Of a stretch of DNA of 40,000 nucleotides, positions 10,895 through 22,699 are shown in pieces. Position 1 is the stretch's first letter, and each line of letters starts with the position of its first letter. The translations under genes were made by a program, and so were the position numbers. The stretch comes from Glandiceps talaboti (taxonomy: Eukaryota; Hemichordata; Enteropneusta; Spengelidae), in contig NC_135556.1 in the NCBI RefSeq assembly GCF_964340395.1, forward strand, positions 11,563,910-11,603,909, given 5' to 3'. The notes below the pieces were generated by a model, which did not search any database, had not been told where the DNA came from, and was given only the letters and a program-made list of their open reading frames with translations.

Positions 10895-10930
10895 TTGGCT
10901 TGTCGCGAGACACGACTGATCTTTGCAAAG
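10873..10930 (+). CDS. Candidate first coding exon (19 codons plus one base)
   Basis: ATG at 10873 opens MHLRLRRFGLSRDTTDLCK and is interrupted in phase 1 by AAAG|GTAAGC, a near-consensus donor at 10930/10931. The peptide is Arg/Leu-rich at its start without acidic residues until position 13, which would suit a mitochondrial presequence. That is inference from composition only. If not spliced, the frame stops 13 codons further on. No downstream exon could be matched. Confidence 0.15.
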
Positions 10931-11105
10931 GTAAGCCTTGTGAGTGTGCAGACTTGGTATGCCCACCATAGACTATTAATACGCACGGTAAGTTATAAGT
11001 ATTATTTATTCTTCTTAAGAGTCATTAACAACAAGAGAGTGACATTCTTGATAAATATTCGGAATTCGTCGACATTGGGTTTAGGACATTGACATGGGGT
11101 TTACG

Positions 11106-11167
11106 GAATCTCGAGATTCTGTCATGTTAATAGTGTGTGTGTGTGCGTATACAAATTCACACTATTA
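11106..11167. repeat. Palindrome GAATCTCGAGATTC and hairpin TAATAGTGTG/CACACTATTA
   Basis: The first palindrome is 14 bp (11106-11119). The second is a hairpin with 10-bp arms (11128-11137 and 11158-11167) around a (GT)n-rich loop. No gene context is evident. Confidence 0.7.
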
Positions 11168-11319
11168 TACCTTCAGCGTCAATCTCTGGATTTTCGAAGT
11201 TTGTTCTTCTCTTGTAAGGTAATTGTGTTGGCCATTTTCTGTCAATGTATTCGTTATAAAGCCCTTTACGAGCTATGAATGGCATCGGATTGATAGGTAA
11301 ACAAACCTAACGCTTTGAC

Positions 11320-11445
11320 ATGCCAAAAGACATGTACGGTAAGTACAGTCCGGAGTTGAATACCACTACTTCAGACCCCACCATCTGGGTTTTTGCAAAC
11401 CACGTCTTCGAAATATACTATCATTATATCTCATTTCTGACTTGA
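11320..11445 (+). CDS. Very small open frame or first exon
   Basis: ATG at 11320 opens a 41-codon frame ending in TGA. After six codons (MPKDMY) there is a near-consensus donor, TACG|GTAAGTAC at 11338/11339, in phase 1, so only 11320-11338 might be coding. The unspliced continuation also has protein-like composition. No family is recognised and no partner exon was found. Confidence 0.12.
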   Translation: MPKDMYGKYSPELNTTTSDPTIWVFANHVFEIYYHYISFLT

Positions 11446-11576
11446 ATAATTAAGCAAGATATTTACTCAACCAAAATACACTGAGATGTTTTTTTTATCT
11501 GTCTAACTAAATTGCTTCGTAACCATTCTTAATCAGCACCCGTAATGGCCAGAATATTTTTTTGACAAATGTTTTG

Positions 11577-11813
11577 ATGGACCGTACAATGGAAGCACTG
11601 TGCCAGAACAAACTACTTGTGACCACAGTGCATAAACACCACCGCAGTGAACCCTTTTACGTGATCGCGACTGCCTGCTTGTCGAATAACCGTTGTCCTT
11701 GGGCTGTAGTTGTTAAATCTTCGACAGAAGGGCAGTACTATGGATGTTTTAGGAGAACTGATTATGTCAAACGAGTCTCTCCTTTTTTTTGTAAAAGTAG
11801 AGAGGTTCGGTAG
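11577..11813 (+). CDS. Unassigned open frame, 78 aa
   Basis: From ATG 11577 the frame runs to TAG at 11813. The composition is protein-like, with four Cys between the middle and the C-terminus (including LSNNRCPWAVVV and YYGCFRR) and no known motif. A second open frame in another phase follows immediately (11816-12094), so the pair could be a frameshifted relic or exons. I cannot identify the source protein. Confidence 0.15.
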   Translation: MDRTMEALCQNKLLVTTVHKHHRSEPFYVIATACLSNNRCPWAVVVKSSTEGQYYGCFRRTDYVKRVSPFFCKSREVR

Positions 11814-11815
11814 TT

Positions 11816-12094
11816 TTGCATATAAATGGTGGACTTCTGGTCGACCTTGGTTCTCTCATTGCACAGTTTAACATGTATCGTTTTAGTACCAAATGCCATT
11901 ACATCTGTAATAAATACCTCAAACCGTCCACCTCGTGTCATTCTGTTGTGAGCGGGATAAAAGAAACAAAGACGTTCAAATTTGGGAGAGCTTTTGTACC
12001 GAAAACGGTTTCGGACCTTATAACATGTTACAAGAAAAAAAGACGCCTTTGTAATGTCTTTGACAAGGCTGAAATGAAAGGTGGGTTTATATAA
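11816..12094 (+). CDS. Unassigned open frame directly after the previous one
   Basis: This 92-codon frame begins at TTG; the first in-frame ATG is at residue 20. It is rich in Lys and Cys (for example TCYKKKRRLCNVF near residues 70-82). It lies in a different frame from 11577-11813 and follows its stop by two bases. If both derive from one ancestral coding region, a frameshift separates them. This is inference; similarity to a known protein was not recognised. Confidence 0.1.
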   Translation: MHINGGLLVDLGSLIAQFNMYRFSTKCHYICNKYLKPSTSCHSVVSGIKETKTFKFGRAFVPKTVSDLITCYKKKRRLCNVFDKAEMKGGFI

Positions 12095-12250
12095 AGTTTC
12101 TGAGTTGGGATACTAAACAAATAAACGTGCGTGTTACAGTTTTATCAATGGTATGAGCCTGAGATGACCAAAACGTCTGTTGAAATTACTCAATTCCTAA
12201 TAATTGCAAAAACAGCGGCAATAGCATAATAGAATATTTTAGGAGGGAAG

Positions 12251-12306
<56 letters not shown>

Positions 12307-12313
12307 GTGGTGG

Positions 12314-12408
<95 letters not shown>
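12251..12408. repeat. (GTT)n/(GAT)n trinucleotide microsatellite
   Basis: GTT units with a few GGT/GAT interruptions run to about 12347, then switch in phase to GAT units. On the minus strand these read as poly-Asn, poly-Ile, poly-Ser or poly-Thr and yield spurious open frames. Confidence 0.96.
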
Positions 12409-14643
12409 GTATGAACGGAAAAAAACAAAATGATAGTGGCGATGATGATAGGATATATTGTATTGTCATTTTAACTTTGTTTGTGTTGTAAATATTGTTA
12501 TTAGTGTTGATGGTGTTCGTTCTGTTTCAAAAATCTTTGAGCAAGGAAAAAAAGCTTAAATACTATGTATAGCAACTATAACAAAGCTATCCGTATAATA
12601 TATCTGTATCTTAAAAAGGAGCATTCATGGGTAAATTTTAGTATACTAACATGTTTAACATTGTTATACAAGAGTCATTGCAATGAAAAATAATTGTATA
12701 GTCAGAAATTTCTAGTATATGGATAGTGACACAAAAACGTCCTTGCATTGAATTCAGTGTCTCAGTTAGCTCAGTAAAACAATCAGAGAAGTAAAGTCGA
12801 TTTCGTTCACCGTATGGTTGTATATTTAATTCAATTACAAACCCGAGAAGTGTTACATAGAAACATTGGCGGGTCAGGTAAAGTACTACCCTGTGTAATA
12901 TCAACACACGTAATAATGTGTTCAAGTCATAAACTAGCCGCCTGACGTTCTGTCATTAACATGTACAACGCAATGTAAGTCTGAAGTCAGGTAATACCGA
13001 CTTTATCACTCGATTCAAAAGGTGAGATTGCCAACATTCTAATATTACCAACATCAAATAAATCCAAGATCTTTTATTGTCTCACAATGTATATTTAATG
13101 AGCGTGCAAACTCGTCGATTCGCAATTACGGTTGAAATATTGTGTACGGCAGATCCCCCGAGTGCAGGTCGGCAGTTATGCAGCAAATTGTGCGCCTTAA
13201 TGTACTATACATACATTTTCAGCTCCGGTTACGACTTAATCCACCCGAGGGAGCCCTCCAAATCACCCAAGTGTGGTTCTCTATATTCATTTCTCGTTTC
13301 CCCTGTTAAATTGTACTGACCCACTGGAGATCTCATAATTCTTTTACGAAGCTTAGGGAAGTCTTAGAGCATAGAGGATGTTTCTTTACAGACATTTTAG
13401 TATTGGCATTGTTCGTTTGTTCTCTATTGTAAGAAAGGTATTTTGATTTGATGAAATTAGGAGATTCCCGCGACGGAGTATGCATCCATGGAATTTTTGT
13501 TGACGTTAATAAAAATCAAATTTCACCTCTTGACTTTAAGTATAGGCATGGCAGAAGAATAGCGTTATTTCTTAATCAGATAGAATCCACACATTAAGTA
13601 TTTTACTTATTTTATTTGCAAGTGGCTTCTACAAATGCTGTTGATATAACTTTGTAAAGAAATTTAAAACGAAAACGTGTCAGTCTGTGACCATAGTGTG
13701 ATAACAGAAATCATATCAAAATATAAATTGTAACACATACACAGATACGAAAATTTCAACTCTGGTCTTTTCAACAGTATTCAAATTCAAATGGCGCTGA
13801 TAACATTCGCCAATGCGTTATCTGAGAAAAATAGACTATATATTTTTTATAATCTCAGCTAGCTGGCACCTAGGTAGGATGTTATCGTAAAAGGGTAGAA
13901 TTGCACTACGCCATGGTTAGACACGCGACTGCTAAAAGAAAATAATTTAAGTGGTTATATCCTTTTCCGGCATCAATGCCTTGACAACACGTGTTACAGT
14001 TGTGTTGTTTCAAAATGCGTTAACTGAATTTTTGCTTGAATGAATCTGATTGATATCGAAGCCTCGGAAGTAAACTGGTTTGCATGTTATTAGAGGGGGG
14101 CGTGGTCGGATAGGTTTCAAGTGCAGTATTATAGTACATATATCGATCCGTGTCATCAACGATAAAATAGACCAATTAAGGAAGATCAACTTTTAAGAAA
14201 ATCTGAAAAATTATTATATAACATGTTTTTAGGATGTGCTGTCATAAATTTCATAGAGCAAACAAACTCTGCGCGGATAAACGTATTCTCTGTGTTGGGA
14301 GATAGTATTTATTGGATCCAAGTATGCAGCATAAATGTAATATATACATGGTTATTGTGTACATGCATAGTGGACAAATCTGGGAACGTCTTAGTTGTCT
14401 CGAAATTCGAAGAATGCAATGTCAAATTGAACATGACAGCGATAGTATATGTATTTGGAATTCATTGCATATGGTGTTGATCACTTTCGCTGTCGGCACT
14501 ATGTCTATCTATCCCAAGTCCATGGACACCTATGGATACTGACGTTGTAGTATATCATACTCGTGAGCAAAATTTTCAGACATCTGCGGCAGAACGTAGT
14601 CGTCGTTAGCATACTCAGCAGTCAATTGTATATTCGCGTAACG
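12409..14643. other. No supported gene
   Basis: Over 2 kb of AT-rich low-copy sequence. The frames at 12925-12638 (-), 13077-13319 (+) and 14223-14542 (+) are short and unrecognised; the first starts at TTG. A GC-box-like GGGGGGCGTGG lies at about 14095-14105. No repeat unit stands out. Confidence 0.45.
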
Positions 14644-15019
14644 TATGTATGTATGTATGTATGTATGTATGTATGTATGTATGTATGTATGTGTGAGTAT
14701 GTATGTATGTATGTGTGTGTATGTATGTATGTATGTGTGTATGTATGTATGTATGTATGTATGTATGTATGTATGTGTGTGTGTGTATGTATGTATGTAT
14801 GTATGTATGTATGTATGTATGTATGTATGTATGTATGTATGTATGTATGTATGTATGTATGTATGTATGTATGTATGTATGTATGTATGTATGTGTGAGT
14901 ATGTATGTATGTATGTGTGTGTATGTATGTATGTATGTATGTATGTATGTATGTATGTATGTATGTATGTATGTATGTATGTATGTATGTATGTATGTAT
15001 GTATGTATGTATGTATGTA

Positions 15020-15086
<67 letters not shown>

Positions 15087-15235
15087 ATGTATGTATGTAT
15101 GTATGTATGTATGTATGTATGTATGTATGTATGTATGTATGTATGTATGTATGTATGTATGTATGTATGTATGTATGTATGTATGTATGTATGTATGTAT
15201 GTATGTATGTATGTATGTATGTATGTATGTACATG
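14644..15235. repeat. Very long (ATGT)n microsatellite with (GT)n core
   Basis: About 590 bp of ATGT units are interrupted by GTGTG, GTGAGT and a (GT)n block at about 15025-15070. The motif ATGTGTGAGTATG occurs twice (near 14690 and 14890) with the same neighbouring pattern, so part of the array probably duplicated as a roughly 200-bp block. Several 100-240 aa open frames on both strands are artefacts of the repeat. Confidence 0.97.
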
Positions 15236-15652
15236 TATGTACATATTCGTTTCAAGATTTGTGCATGCTAAGTTATTAATAACGGGATTAAGGAAAGGGG
15301 ACGACGCAATGTAAGGACTACGCAATGTGGTAATGAAATCGTTGTCGTTTATAATTAGAGCTGATGGCCGTATTCTATGAAGATTCCAGAAAAAAACTGT
15401 GCTATGAATATTGCAAAAAACACATCGGAAATGAACTAAATATGCTCGAAAAATAAAAGCTGTCGTCCGTCAAGGTGGCGCCAATCTACCTTTATTTCAC
15501 ACTTCTGTTATCACACTTTAGACGGTATCAGACACCTTCAGGGCTCTCTGTAGTTTGTCTTTGAAGTTAAGCGCTGTCAAGATGATACAGGGTAATTGGC
15601 TTGGCACATTGTCAATGTACCGTGTGTGTCTTCAGTTGGTCAGTGGGTCCGT
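15236..15652. other. No gene seen
   Basis: Low-copy sequence. AAATAAAAG near 15451 resembles a polyadenylation signal, but no open frame precedes it. Confidence 0.45.
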
Positions 15653-15685
15653 AGGTGGGTGGGTGCGTGGGCGGGGGGGGGGGGG
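15653..15685 (+). other. G-quadruplex-prone tract with G13 run
   Basis: Repeated GTGGG/GCGGG words are followed by thirteen G (about 15673-15685). This supplies at least four G-tracts of three or more bases with one- to five-base spacers, which fits the intramolecular quadruplex pattern. Confidence 0.7.
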
Positions 15686-15688
15686 TAG

Positions 15689-15736
15689 GAGTGAGTGAGT
15701 GAGTGAGTGAGTGAGTGAGTGAGTGAGTGAGTGAGT
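15689..15736. repeat. (GAGT)n microsatellite
   Basis: About twelve GAGT units directly follow the G-rich tract. The same unit recurs at 22430-22540. Confidence 0.95.
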
Positions 15737-15920
15737 GGATGCATAGGTGTTTCAGTTGTCAGCTGACCTGATCATCGATCGATAGAGTAAGAAACTAGAT
15801 GGAAGGAAGAGAGTGGGAGTAGAAATGAAAGGATGTGTCAGCTATTTCTTGCTATCATTGTTGAAATAGTAAACATGTGAGTGTAAATTGGTGAATAACA
15901 ATAGCGAGAAACTAAGATAA

Positions 15921-15967
<47 letters not shown>

Positions 15968-16015
15968 TAGACAAACAGACAGACAGACAGGCAGACAGAT
16001 ATGCAGACAGGCGGG

Positions 16016-16051
<36 letters not shown>

Positions 16052-16056
16052 TATGC

Positions 16057-16093
<37 letters not shown>

Positions 16094-16140
16094 GGTAGGT
16101 AGGCAGGCAGGTAGACAGACAGGCAGACAGACAGGTAGGC

Positions 16141-16171
<31 letters not shown>

Positions 16172-16266
16172 TATGCAGACAGACAGACAGGTAGGTAGGC
16201 AGCTAGACAGACAGGCAGGCAGACAGACAGGTAGGCAGACAGACAGACAGACAGACAGACAGACGG
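15921..16266. repeat. (GACA)n array with GGCA/GGTA variants
   Basis: The ACAG tetranucleotide array has scattered AGGC, AGGT and ATATGC variants. A variant segment with AGATATGCAGACAG recurs three times (near 15998, 16050 and 16170), suggesting block duplications inside the array. Confidence 0.95.
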
Positions 16267-16716
16267 AAGGACGAGAGAGGAAAGAAATGTAGTTAAAGTG
16301 TAATCCATAGCGAAATAAGACCATCGTGTTTGAAACACAGAGAGAATCAAAACTACTATATAGTAATGGTAACAATGATGCAATCTCTTGTACACTGGGT
16401 GACTGAACTACGGCATTCGATTATGTTCTAATACTGCCATTGATTATTGATTGGGTCGCCATCTTGTCGTCGTTTTGTGCGACTCGAAACAGTGCACTAA
16501 CACCATTGTTGGCATAAACGAAACTGAAAGACAGAAGTAAGAAGAAATAAAAAGAGATCTATATTTAGGGTTATATTGTGACATCCAAAAACAAACAAAT
16601 ATTAAATTGCTATCAATACTCGATTTAAACGTGACATATTGTTACAGAATATACGAACAAGTGATTGACGGAGTTTATTGGATATCGGATTCACGTGACT
16701 GTCTCCGAAATGACCA
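16267..16716. other. No gene seen
   Basis: AT-rich low-copy sequence between the GACA array and the next open frame. Confidence 0.5.
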
Positions 16717-17040
16717 ATGTCTTTAATAAACGCGTCGCGGTACAATACACCCCAGGTGTCAAATTTGCTTTCAAAAATAAAAATATTTAGAGTTTATAGG
16801 TACATCAAAGGGACCTTTCTGTATATTACTGTATGTCTACACAATCGAATTTCAACAAAATCTGTAATATTCCATTATGTAAGGTACATTTCAATATTTA
16901 TTTTCAATCAATGGAGGTTGATTTTACATGCTATCATTTCGTTGCATTTTCGTATGGTATTCCTTCGGCGTTTTAAGTTATTAGCAAAGTGCCTGCAAAA
17001 TCTGCAGTCTTTTACTTTTCGCGCCCAACATACAATATAA
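16717..17040 (+). CDS. Unassigned open frame, 107 aa
   Basis: ATG at 16717 begins MSLINASRYNTPQVSNLLSK and the frame ends in TAA. The product is basic, rich in Phe, Ile and Arg, with a moderately hydrophobic segment around residues 60-80. It could be a chance frame, since AT-rich codons for Ile, Phe and Lys dominate. No domain is recognised and no splice signals bound it. Confidence 0.12.
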   Translation: MSLINASRYNTPQVSNLLSKIKIFRVYRYIKGTFLYITVCLHNRISTKSVIFHYVRYISIFIFNQWRLILHAIISLHFRMVFLRRFKLLAKCLQNLQSFTFRAQHTI

Positions 17041-17838
17041 AAGGAAATTCTTACTTCACTGTCAAATTAGAAGAGAAAACATTAATACTCTCAAAAAGTT
17101 GTAGTTAGTTACCAGATATGACATGACTGATTTCAAAGAGGCATTTTCATTTTTGCGAATTAAAAGGTTTATACATAAAAAATTGAATTAAAATGAATAT
17201 GGAGGTTTTAAACCGGAGACGACTTCCGCTCATGTCGTGATGATGGAGCCGACAAAAGGTTTCATTTTATAAGAAAAAAATATGCATGTTATTATCACAT
17301 TGATTACTATGTTTTATTCTGACCTTGTGCAATGCGGTAAACGACTTTCCAATTAATATCGATCGAGATATTTTCTATATCCCGGTAGTTCAACAACACA
17401 GCAACCCGTCGCAAGATCACAGAGGCATAGCTTTCCTTTGACATTTTAATCTGTGTTATTGAAAGTCAATGAATCCAAAAGTTCCGAAGGTTTTGTCGGT
17501 TTATGTGACGACATCATTATCTATAGAAAACGTCAAATGCATATGTAATGACTGTGAAGAATCGAAAGTGATGATTTTTGATGAAGGTCAGAAATTATAC
17601 AATAAACGTGTTAATATTCTATAGTCAATTCTTGTTATACCTTTCATCCTAGCGAATTTACTCGGCGCTTTTCTTTCAGAATGTGAATTTAAGCGATATC
17701 AGTTAATACTTGTATGCCTATAGTACCTTTGTGAAAGCTGATTTCTACTTCATGTACTTTCGAATTTAGAAAATCAGATTCTACACACAATAGGTTTCCT
17801 TTTACTGTTTGATCCAGTTACCCGGTTGGACAACTTCA
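17041..17838. other. No gene seen
   Basis: AT-rich low-copy sequence. ATATGGAGGTTTTAAACC near 17199 resembles the GGAGGTTTAA word at 2061 but is too short to claim as a repeat. Confidence 0.45.
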
Positions 17839-18072
17839 AATGTATGTATGTATGTATGTATGTATGTATGTATGTATGTATGTATGTATGTATGTATGTA
17901 TGTATGTATGTATGTATGTATGTATGTATGTATGTATGTATGTATGTATGTATGTATGTATGTATGTATGTATGTATGTATGTATGTATGTATGTATGTA
18001 TGTATGTGTCTGTCTGTCTGTCTGTCTGTCTGTCTGCCTGTCTGTCTGTGTGCGTGCGCGCGCGCATGTATG

Positions 18073-18103
<31 letters not shown>

Positions 18104-18270
18104 TGTATGCATGCATGCATGCGTGTGCGTGTGTGTATATGTATGTGTGTATGTACGGTATGTATGTATGTATGTATGTATGTATGTATGTATGTATGTA
18201 TGTATGCATGCGTGTGCGTGTGTGTATGTATGTATGTATGTATGTATGTATGTATGTATGTATATATGTA
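17839..18270. repeat. Compound (ATGT)n-(CTGT)n microsatellite with GCAT and GTGC variants
   Basis: About 170 bp of pure ATGT runs in phase into CTGT (about 18008-18049). A GTGCGCGC stretch, further ATGT and two ATGCATGCGTGTGCGTGTGT blocks (near 18112 and 18205) follow. The duplicated variant block indicates internal duplication. All long open frames here are repeat artefacts. Confidence 0.96.
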
Positions 18271-18471
18271 CACATGTAAAATTCACTGACATTGTCAATG
18301 CAGATGACACTCAGAAAAAGCGGACAAATATCAATATTTTCAGCGTCGTACCGAATCATCATCATCACCATCGTATGTTTTATACAGGATTGGAAAATAA
18401 GTTTCAATCACAAAACATAATTATTGACAAGATCGATTCATGCGTTAGATCTAAATCTACCACCTACAGAT

Positions 18472-18488
18472 AGTCCTAAGGAGGACTA
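18472..18488. repeat. Short hairpin AGTCCT-AAGG-AGGACT
   Basis: TAGTCCT and AGGACTA pair around AAGG, just upstream of a nuclear-receptor-like repeat. Confidence 0.55.
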
Positions 18489-18492
18489 CCTG

Positions 18493-18505
18493 TGACCTTT
18501 GATCC
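18493..18505 (-). promoter_or_regulatory. Imperfect DR1 nuclear-receptor-like site
   Basis: TGACCTTTGATCC reads on the minus strand as two AGGTCA-type half sites one base apart, the second with two changes. This fits the DR1 class bound by RXR/HNF4/COUP-TF-type receptors. A match of this quality may occur by chance. Confidence 0.2.
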
Positions 18506-18710
18506 CGAAGCGTCGTCGCACATGATCAATGGGGTCAAATCTTGAGTGTTAGTTTTTATACAACAGAGAGGTTGTATGCATAAGGTGACTCCCAAATATT
18601 GATCGAATTAACCCCAAACCCGAATCGAGTGTACCACTTTTGTATAGACGATTGATCGTGGTTTAGCAATCTGCAAAGTAGTGTACGGTCATGGTGTATG
18701 ATGCAGTTGT

Positions 18711-18896
18711 ATGACATTTTTTACCTGTTTTCGTGTAATGATTGACACAGAAAATCAAGACTATCCGAGACATACCTTGGAAGAAAATCACGATTTTACT
18801 GTCACCAACGGTACCGGTGGTTTACGCTGTGTTCCATTTACAAAAGAAAAAAAAACACGTTTAAATCAATGGAATCATCTTAAAACGAAATTCTAA
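18711..18896 (+). CDS. Unassigned small open frame or exon, 61 aa
   Basis: ATG at 18711 begins a 61-codon frame ending in TAA. Inside it, a pyrimidine-containing tract ends in GACACAG at about 18750, a plausible splice acceptor. The sequence after it (ENQDYPRHTLEENHDFTVTN, then a Gly-rich turn and a Lys-rich tail) looks more protein-like than the AT-rich start. It may be an internal or last exon rather than a whole gene. Another coding-like frame follows 150 bp downstream in the same orientation. Confidence 0.2.
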   Translation: MTFFTCFRVMIDTENQDYPRHTLEENHDFTVTNGTGGLRCVPFTKEKKTRLNQWNHLKTKF

Positions 18897-18984
18897 TAAG
18901 TTGATCTGCATGGTGAAGTTTGGCGGCAAACCAGCTGTCGTCTGACGGTCCAAATATTATCGACAGGAAAATACTCAATTAACA

Positions 18985-18998
18985 ATGGCCGCCATTTT
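18985..18998. promoter_or_regulatory. YY1-like site
   Basis: AATGGCCGCCATT is a palindrome around one central C (18985-18997). The plus strand GCCGCCATTTT is close to the reverse complement of the YY1 core AAGATGGCGGC. There is no clear transcription start to attach it to. Confidence 0.2.
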
Positions 18999-19044
18999 TA
19001 TCAAAATGAGGAAAGTGGAAATTATATTTGTTCAATTACTTTGA

Positions 19045-19203
19045 CTATCACCTTTCCGATTGTCTCATTGTGGCGGACAAAGCCTCGCAATGACACCTAT
19101 CTCTGACATCTCCTGTGCCGAGGAGCTCTTTGAGCGTGCCGACAATTACTCTGATCGAGAGAAAATCGGATTATTTCATTGTAACAGTTATCAATATGGT
19201 TAG
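19045..19203 (+). CDS. Short coding-like frame (possible exon), ATG at 19090
   Basis: The frame is open from just after a TGA (19042-19044) to TAG at 19203. From ATG 19090 it encodes 37 residues including CAEELFERADNYSDREKI, which has strikingly protein-like composition. The local DNA is less AT-rich than its flanks. No convincing acceptor or donor bounds it, and the minus strand is also partly open. It could be a small protein, the 3' end of a gene or a coding relic. Confidence 0.2.
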   Translation, partial: LSPFRLSHCGGQSLAMTPISDISCAEELFERADNYSDREKIGLFHCNSYQYG

Positions 19204-19398
19204 GAAGAAATGTCAGATAAGCCGACCTTTGTAAAACAGATGTCACAATATCCCTGCCATTCTAGTTATCCTGCACCAACACAAATTGAAAATTGTATTC
19301 CTTCATACTCTAGTGCCTCTGTGCTCTCTCTGTCTTTGTGTTCTGTGCATGTGTCTGCTTGTCTGTCTGTCTGTCTGTCTTAAATCTCTGTCTGCCTG

Positions 19399-19470
<72 letters not shown>
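19399..19470. repeat. C10 run plus (CT)n microsatellite
   Basis: A run of ten C leads into about 31 CT units; short CTGT units precede it at 19360-19380. The pyrimidine strand can form H-DNA. Confidence 0.95.
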
Positions 19471-19475
<5 letters not shown>

Positions 19476-20664
19476 TCTTCTACCACCTTTCACCTAGCTT
19501 TCCTTGATCCTTTATCAATCTCATCTCTGCTATCCTCCCTATCTACTCTCTCCTCTATTTGCTTCTCTCTTTTTCAAAACCACCACCCATATCCATTCCT
19601 AACTACACCGTGACGAAAACACTACGTCGACGACAATCATACACATGTCTAGACCTCATTACCCCCTTTTCTCACATCTAAAGTAGCTTAGACTCGGGTA
19701 CTCATAAAACCTGCCTTTTCCCCGATATTCTTATAAAATGATTTCATCATACACTTTGTAATCACAAATTTGGTATCGACAGCCAAAATGATGAAAAATA
19801 TGTCCACGTTTATTGAATTGGCGCCACAGCAAATCTCTCACAATATGAAGACGAATTACCATCGGCATTATCGATTTAATAGCGACAAACAATATCAAGC
19901 TTAATTTAGAGTAACCATTCGCTATTACTGACTAAATCCGGGTAATCCATCGAAAGAATTGGTACATGACAAAAAGGAAGGGACGGAGAGTAGAATATCA
20001 TGGTTCCAAAAAGAAATGCTGCAAGCTTGAAAATCAGGAATGACTAACGCTGGTTCGAATCTTAGAATTAGCACATAAATTTACATATGGCGGTTCTTAT
20101 TAAAAATTGGATAATCCCTTCCAAATCCTAGCTAGAAATAGACACGCATGGAATACTTGCAATATTGCGGATGAATATTTAATGAGGATGTTATACTCGA
20201 TAGGGTTAATCATCATGAATGTATGAATGGTGATACCCAGTAGTCAGAAAAAATAGTCTAGATTTGAAGCGATTACTATCATTTGTGACTAGTGGATTTT
20301 TTGACAGTGACAGACAGTCTGATTAATGGTTTCTACTTCCTCAACGTACGGAAAAGACTCGGTAATACATTAATCCCTTTTATGGTACTGACCCCCGTGT
20401 TAAATACGAGTATAAAGATATTGATTAGCTCACTTTACAAAGACTTGCATAGTGGGCGTGGCTCGATTGACTGTGTTCATTGCAGCGAGCTATGATCCAC
20501 ACACACACACACCCTGTGTATAGGTGAAAACATGAGCATGATTAGTACGGACATAAAGTCCATATCAAACCTTAGCTTATAATCGGTGACTCATGCATCG
20601 GCAGATGACGTTTACAAAACTTTAACTTAGACTATATAGAAACTTTTAGTCACAATGGGTACAG
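19471..20664. other. No supported gene
   Basis: Low-copy sequence. A GTG-initiated frame at 20292-20495 has no recognisable product. A CACCC-box-like GGGCGTGGC lies near 20453. GGTTCGAATC at about 20050 resembles a Pol III B box, but no A box or cloverleaf accompanies it. Confidence 0.45.
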
Positions 20665-20692
20665 GGACAGACAGGAAGGCAGACAGACAGAC

Positions 20693-20749
<57 letters not shown>

Positions 20750-20812
20750 GGCAGGCAGGCAGACAGACAGACAGACAGACAGACAGTCAGTCAGTCAGTC
20801 AGTCAGTCAGTC
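20665..20812. repeat. (GACA)n-(CAGT)n microsatellite
   Basis: ACAG units with a GGCA patch pass in phase into CAGT units at the 3' end. Confidence 0.95.
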
Positions 20813-22429
<1,617 letters not shown>

Positions 22430-22699
22430 GAGTGAGTGAGTGAGTGAGTGAGTGAGTGAGTGAGTGAGTGAGTGAGTGAGTGAGTGAGTGAGTGAGTGAG
22501 TGAGTGAGTGAGTGAGTGAGTGAGTGAGTGAGTGAGTGAGATGAGTGAGATGAATGGATGGATGGATGGGTGGGTGGATGGATGAATGAACGAATGATCA
22601 AATTAATAAATGAATGAACGTACAAACGAACAAATGAATATGAGTGAGTGAGTGTGTGAGTGAGTGAATGAATGAATGAATGAATGAATGAATGAAGAA
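22430..22699. repeat. (GAGT)n, (GGAT)n and (GAAT)n compound array
   Basis: About 110 bp of GAGT passes through GATGAGT and GGAT variants into degenerate GAAT units, with a second short GAGT patch near 22640. One ancestral array probably diversified by single-base changes. Confidence 0.94.

Noticed and set aside
12186-12469. Poly-Asn/Ile and poly-Ser/Thr proteins
   Set aside because: Artefacts of the GTT/GAT trinucleotide array; flanking codons are too few to suggest a host gene.
14530-15325. Open frames of up to 241 codons on both strands
   Set aside because: They are translations of ATGT/GT repeats (Met-Tyr-Val-Cys, Ile-His-Thr-Tyr), which lack stop codons because of their composition. The same holds for the frames at 4060-4711, 10049-10475, 15838-16395, 17774-18473, 29081-29566 and 30016-30333.
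20041-20070. tRNA or SINE B box GGTTCGAATC
   Set aside because: No A box, acceptor stem or cloverleaf could be formed from the upstream sequence.
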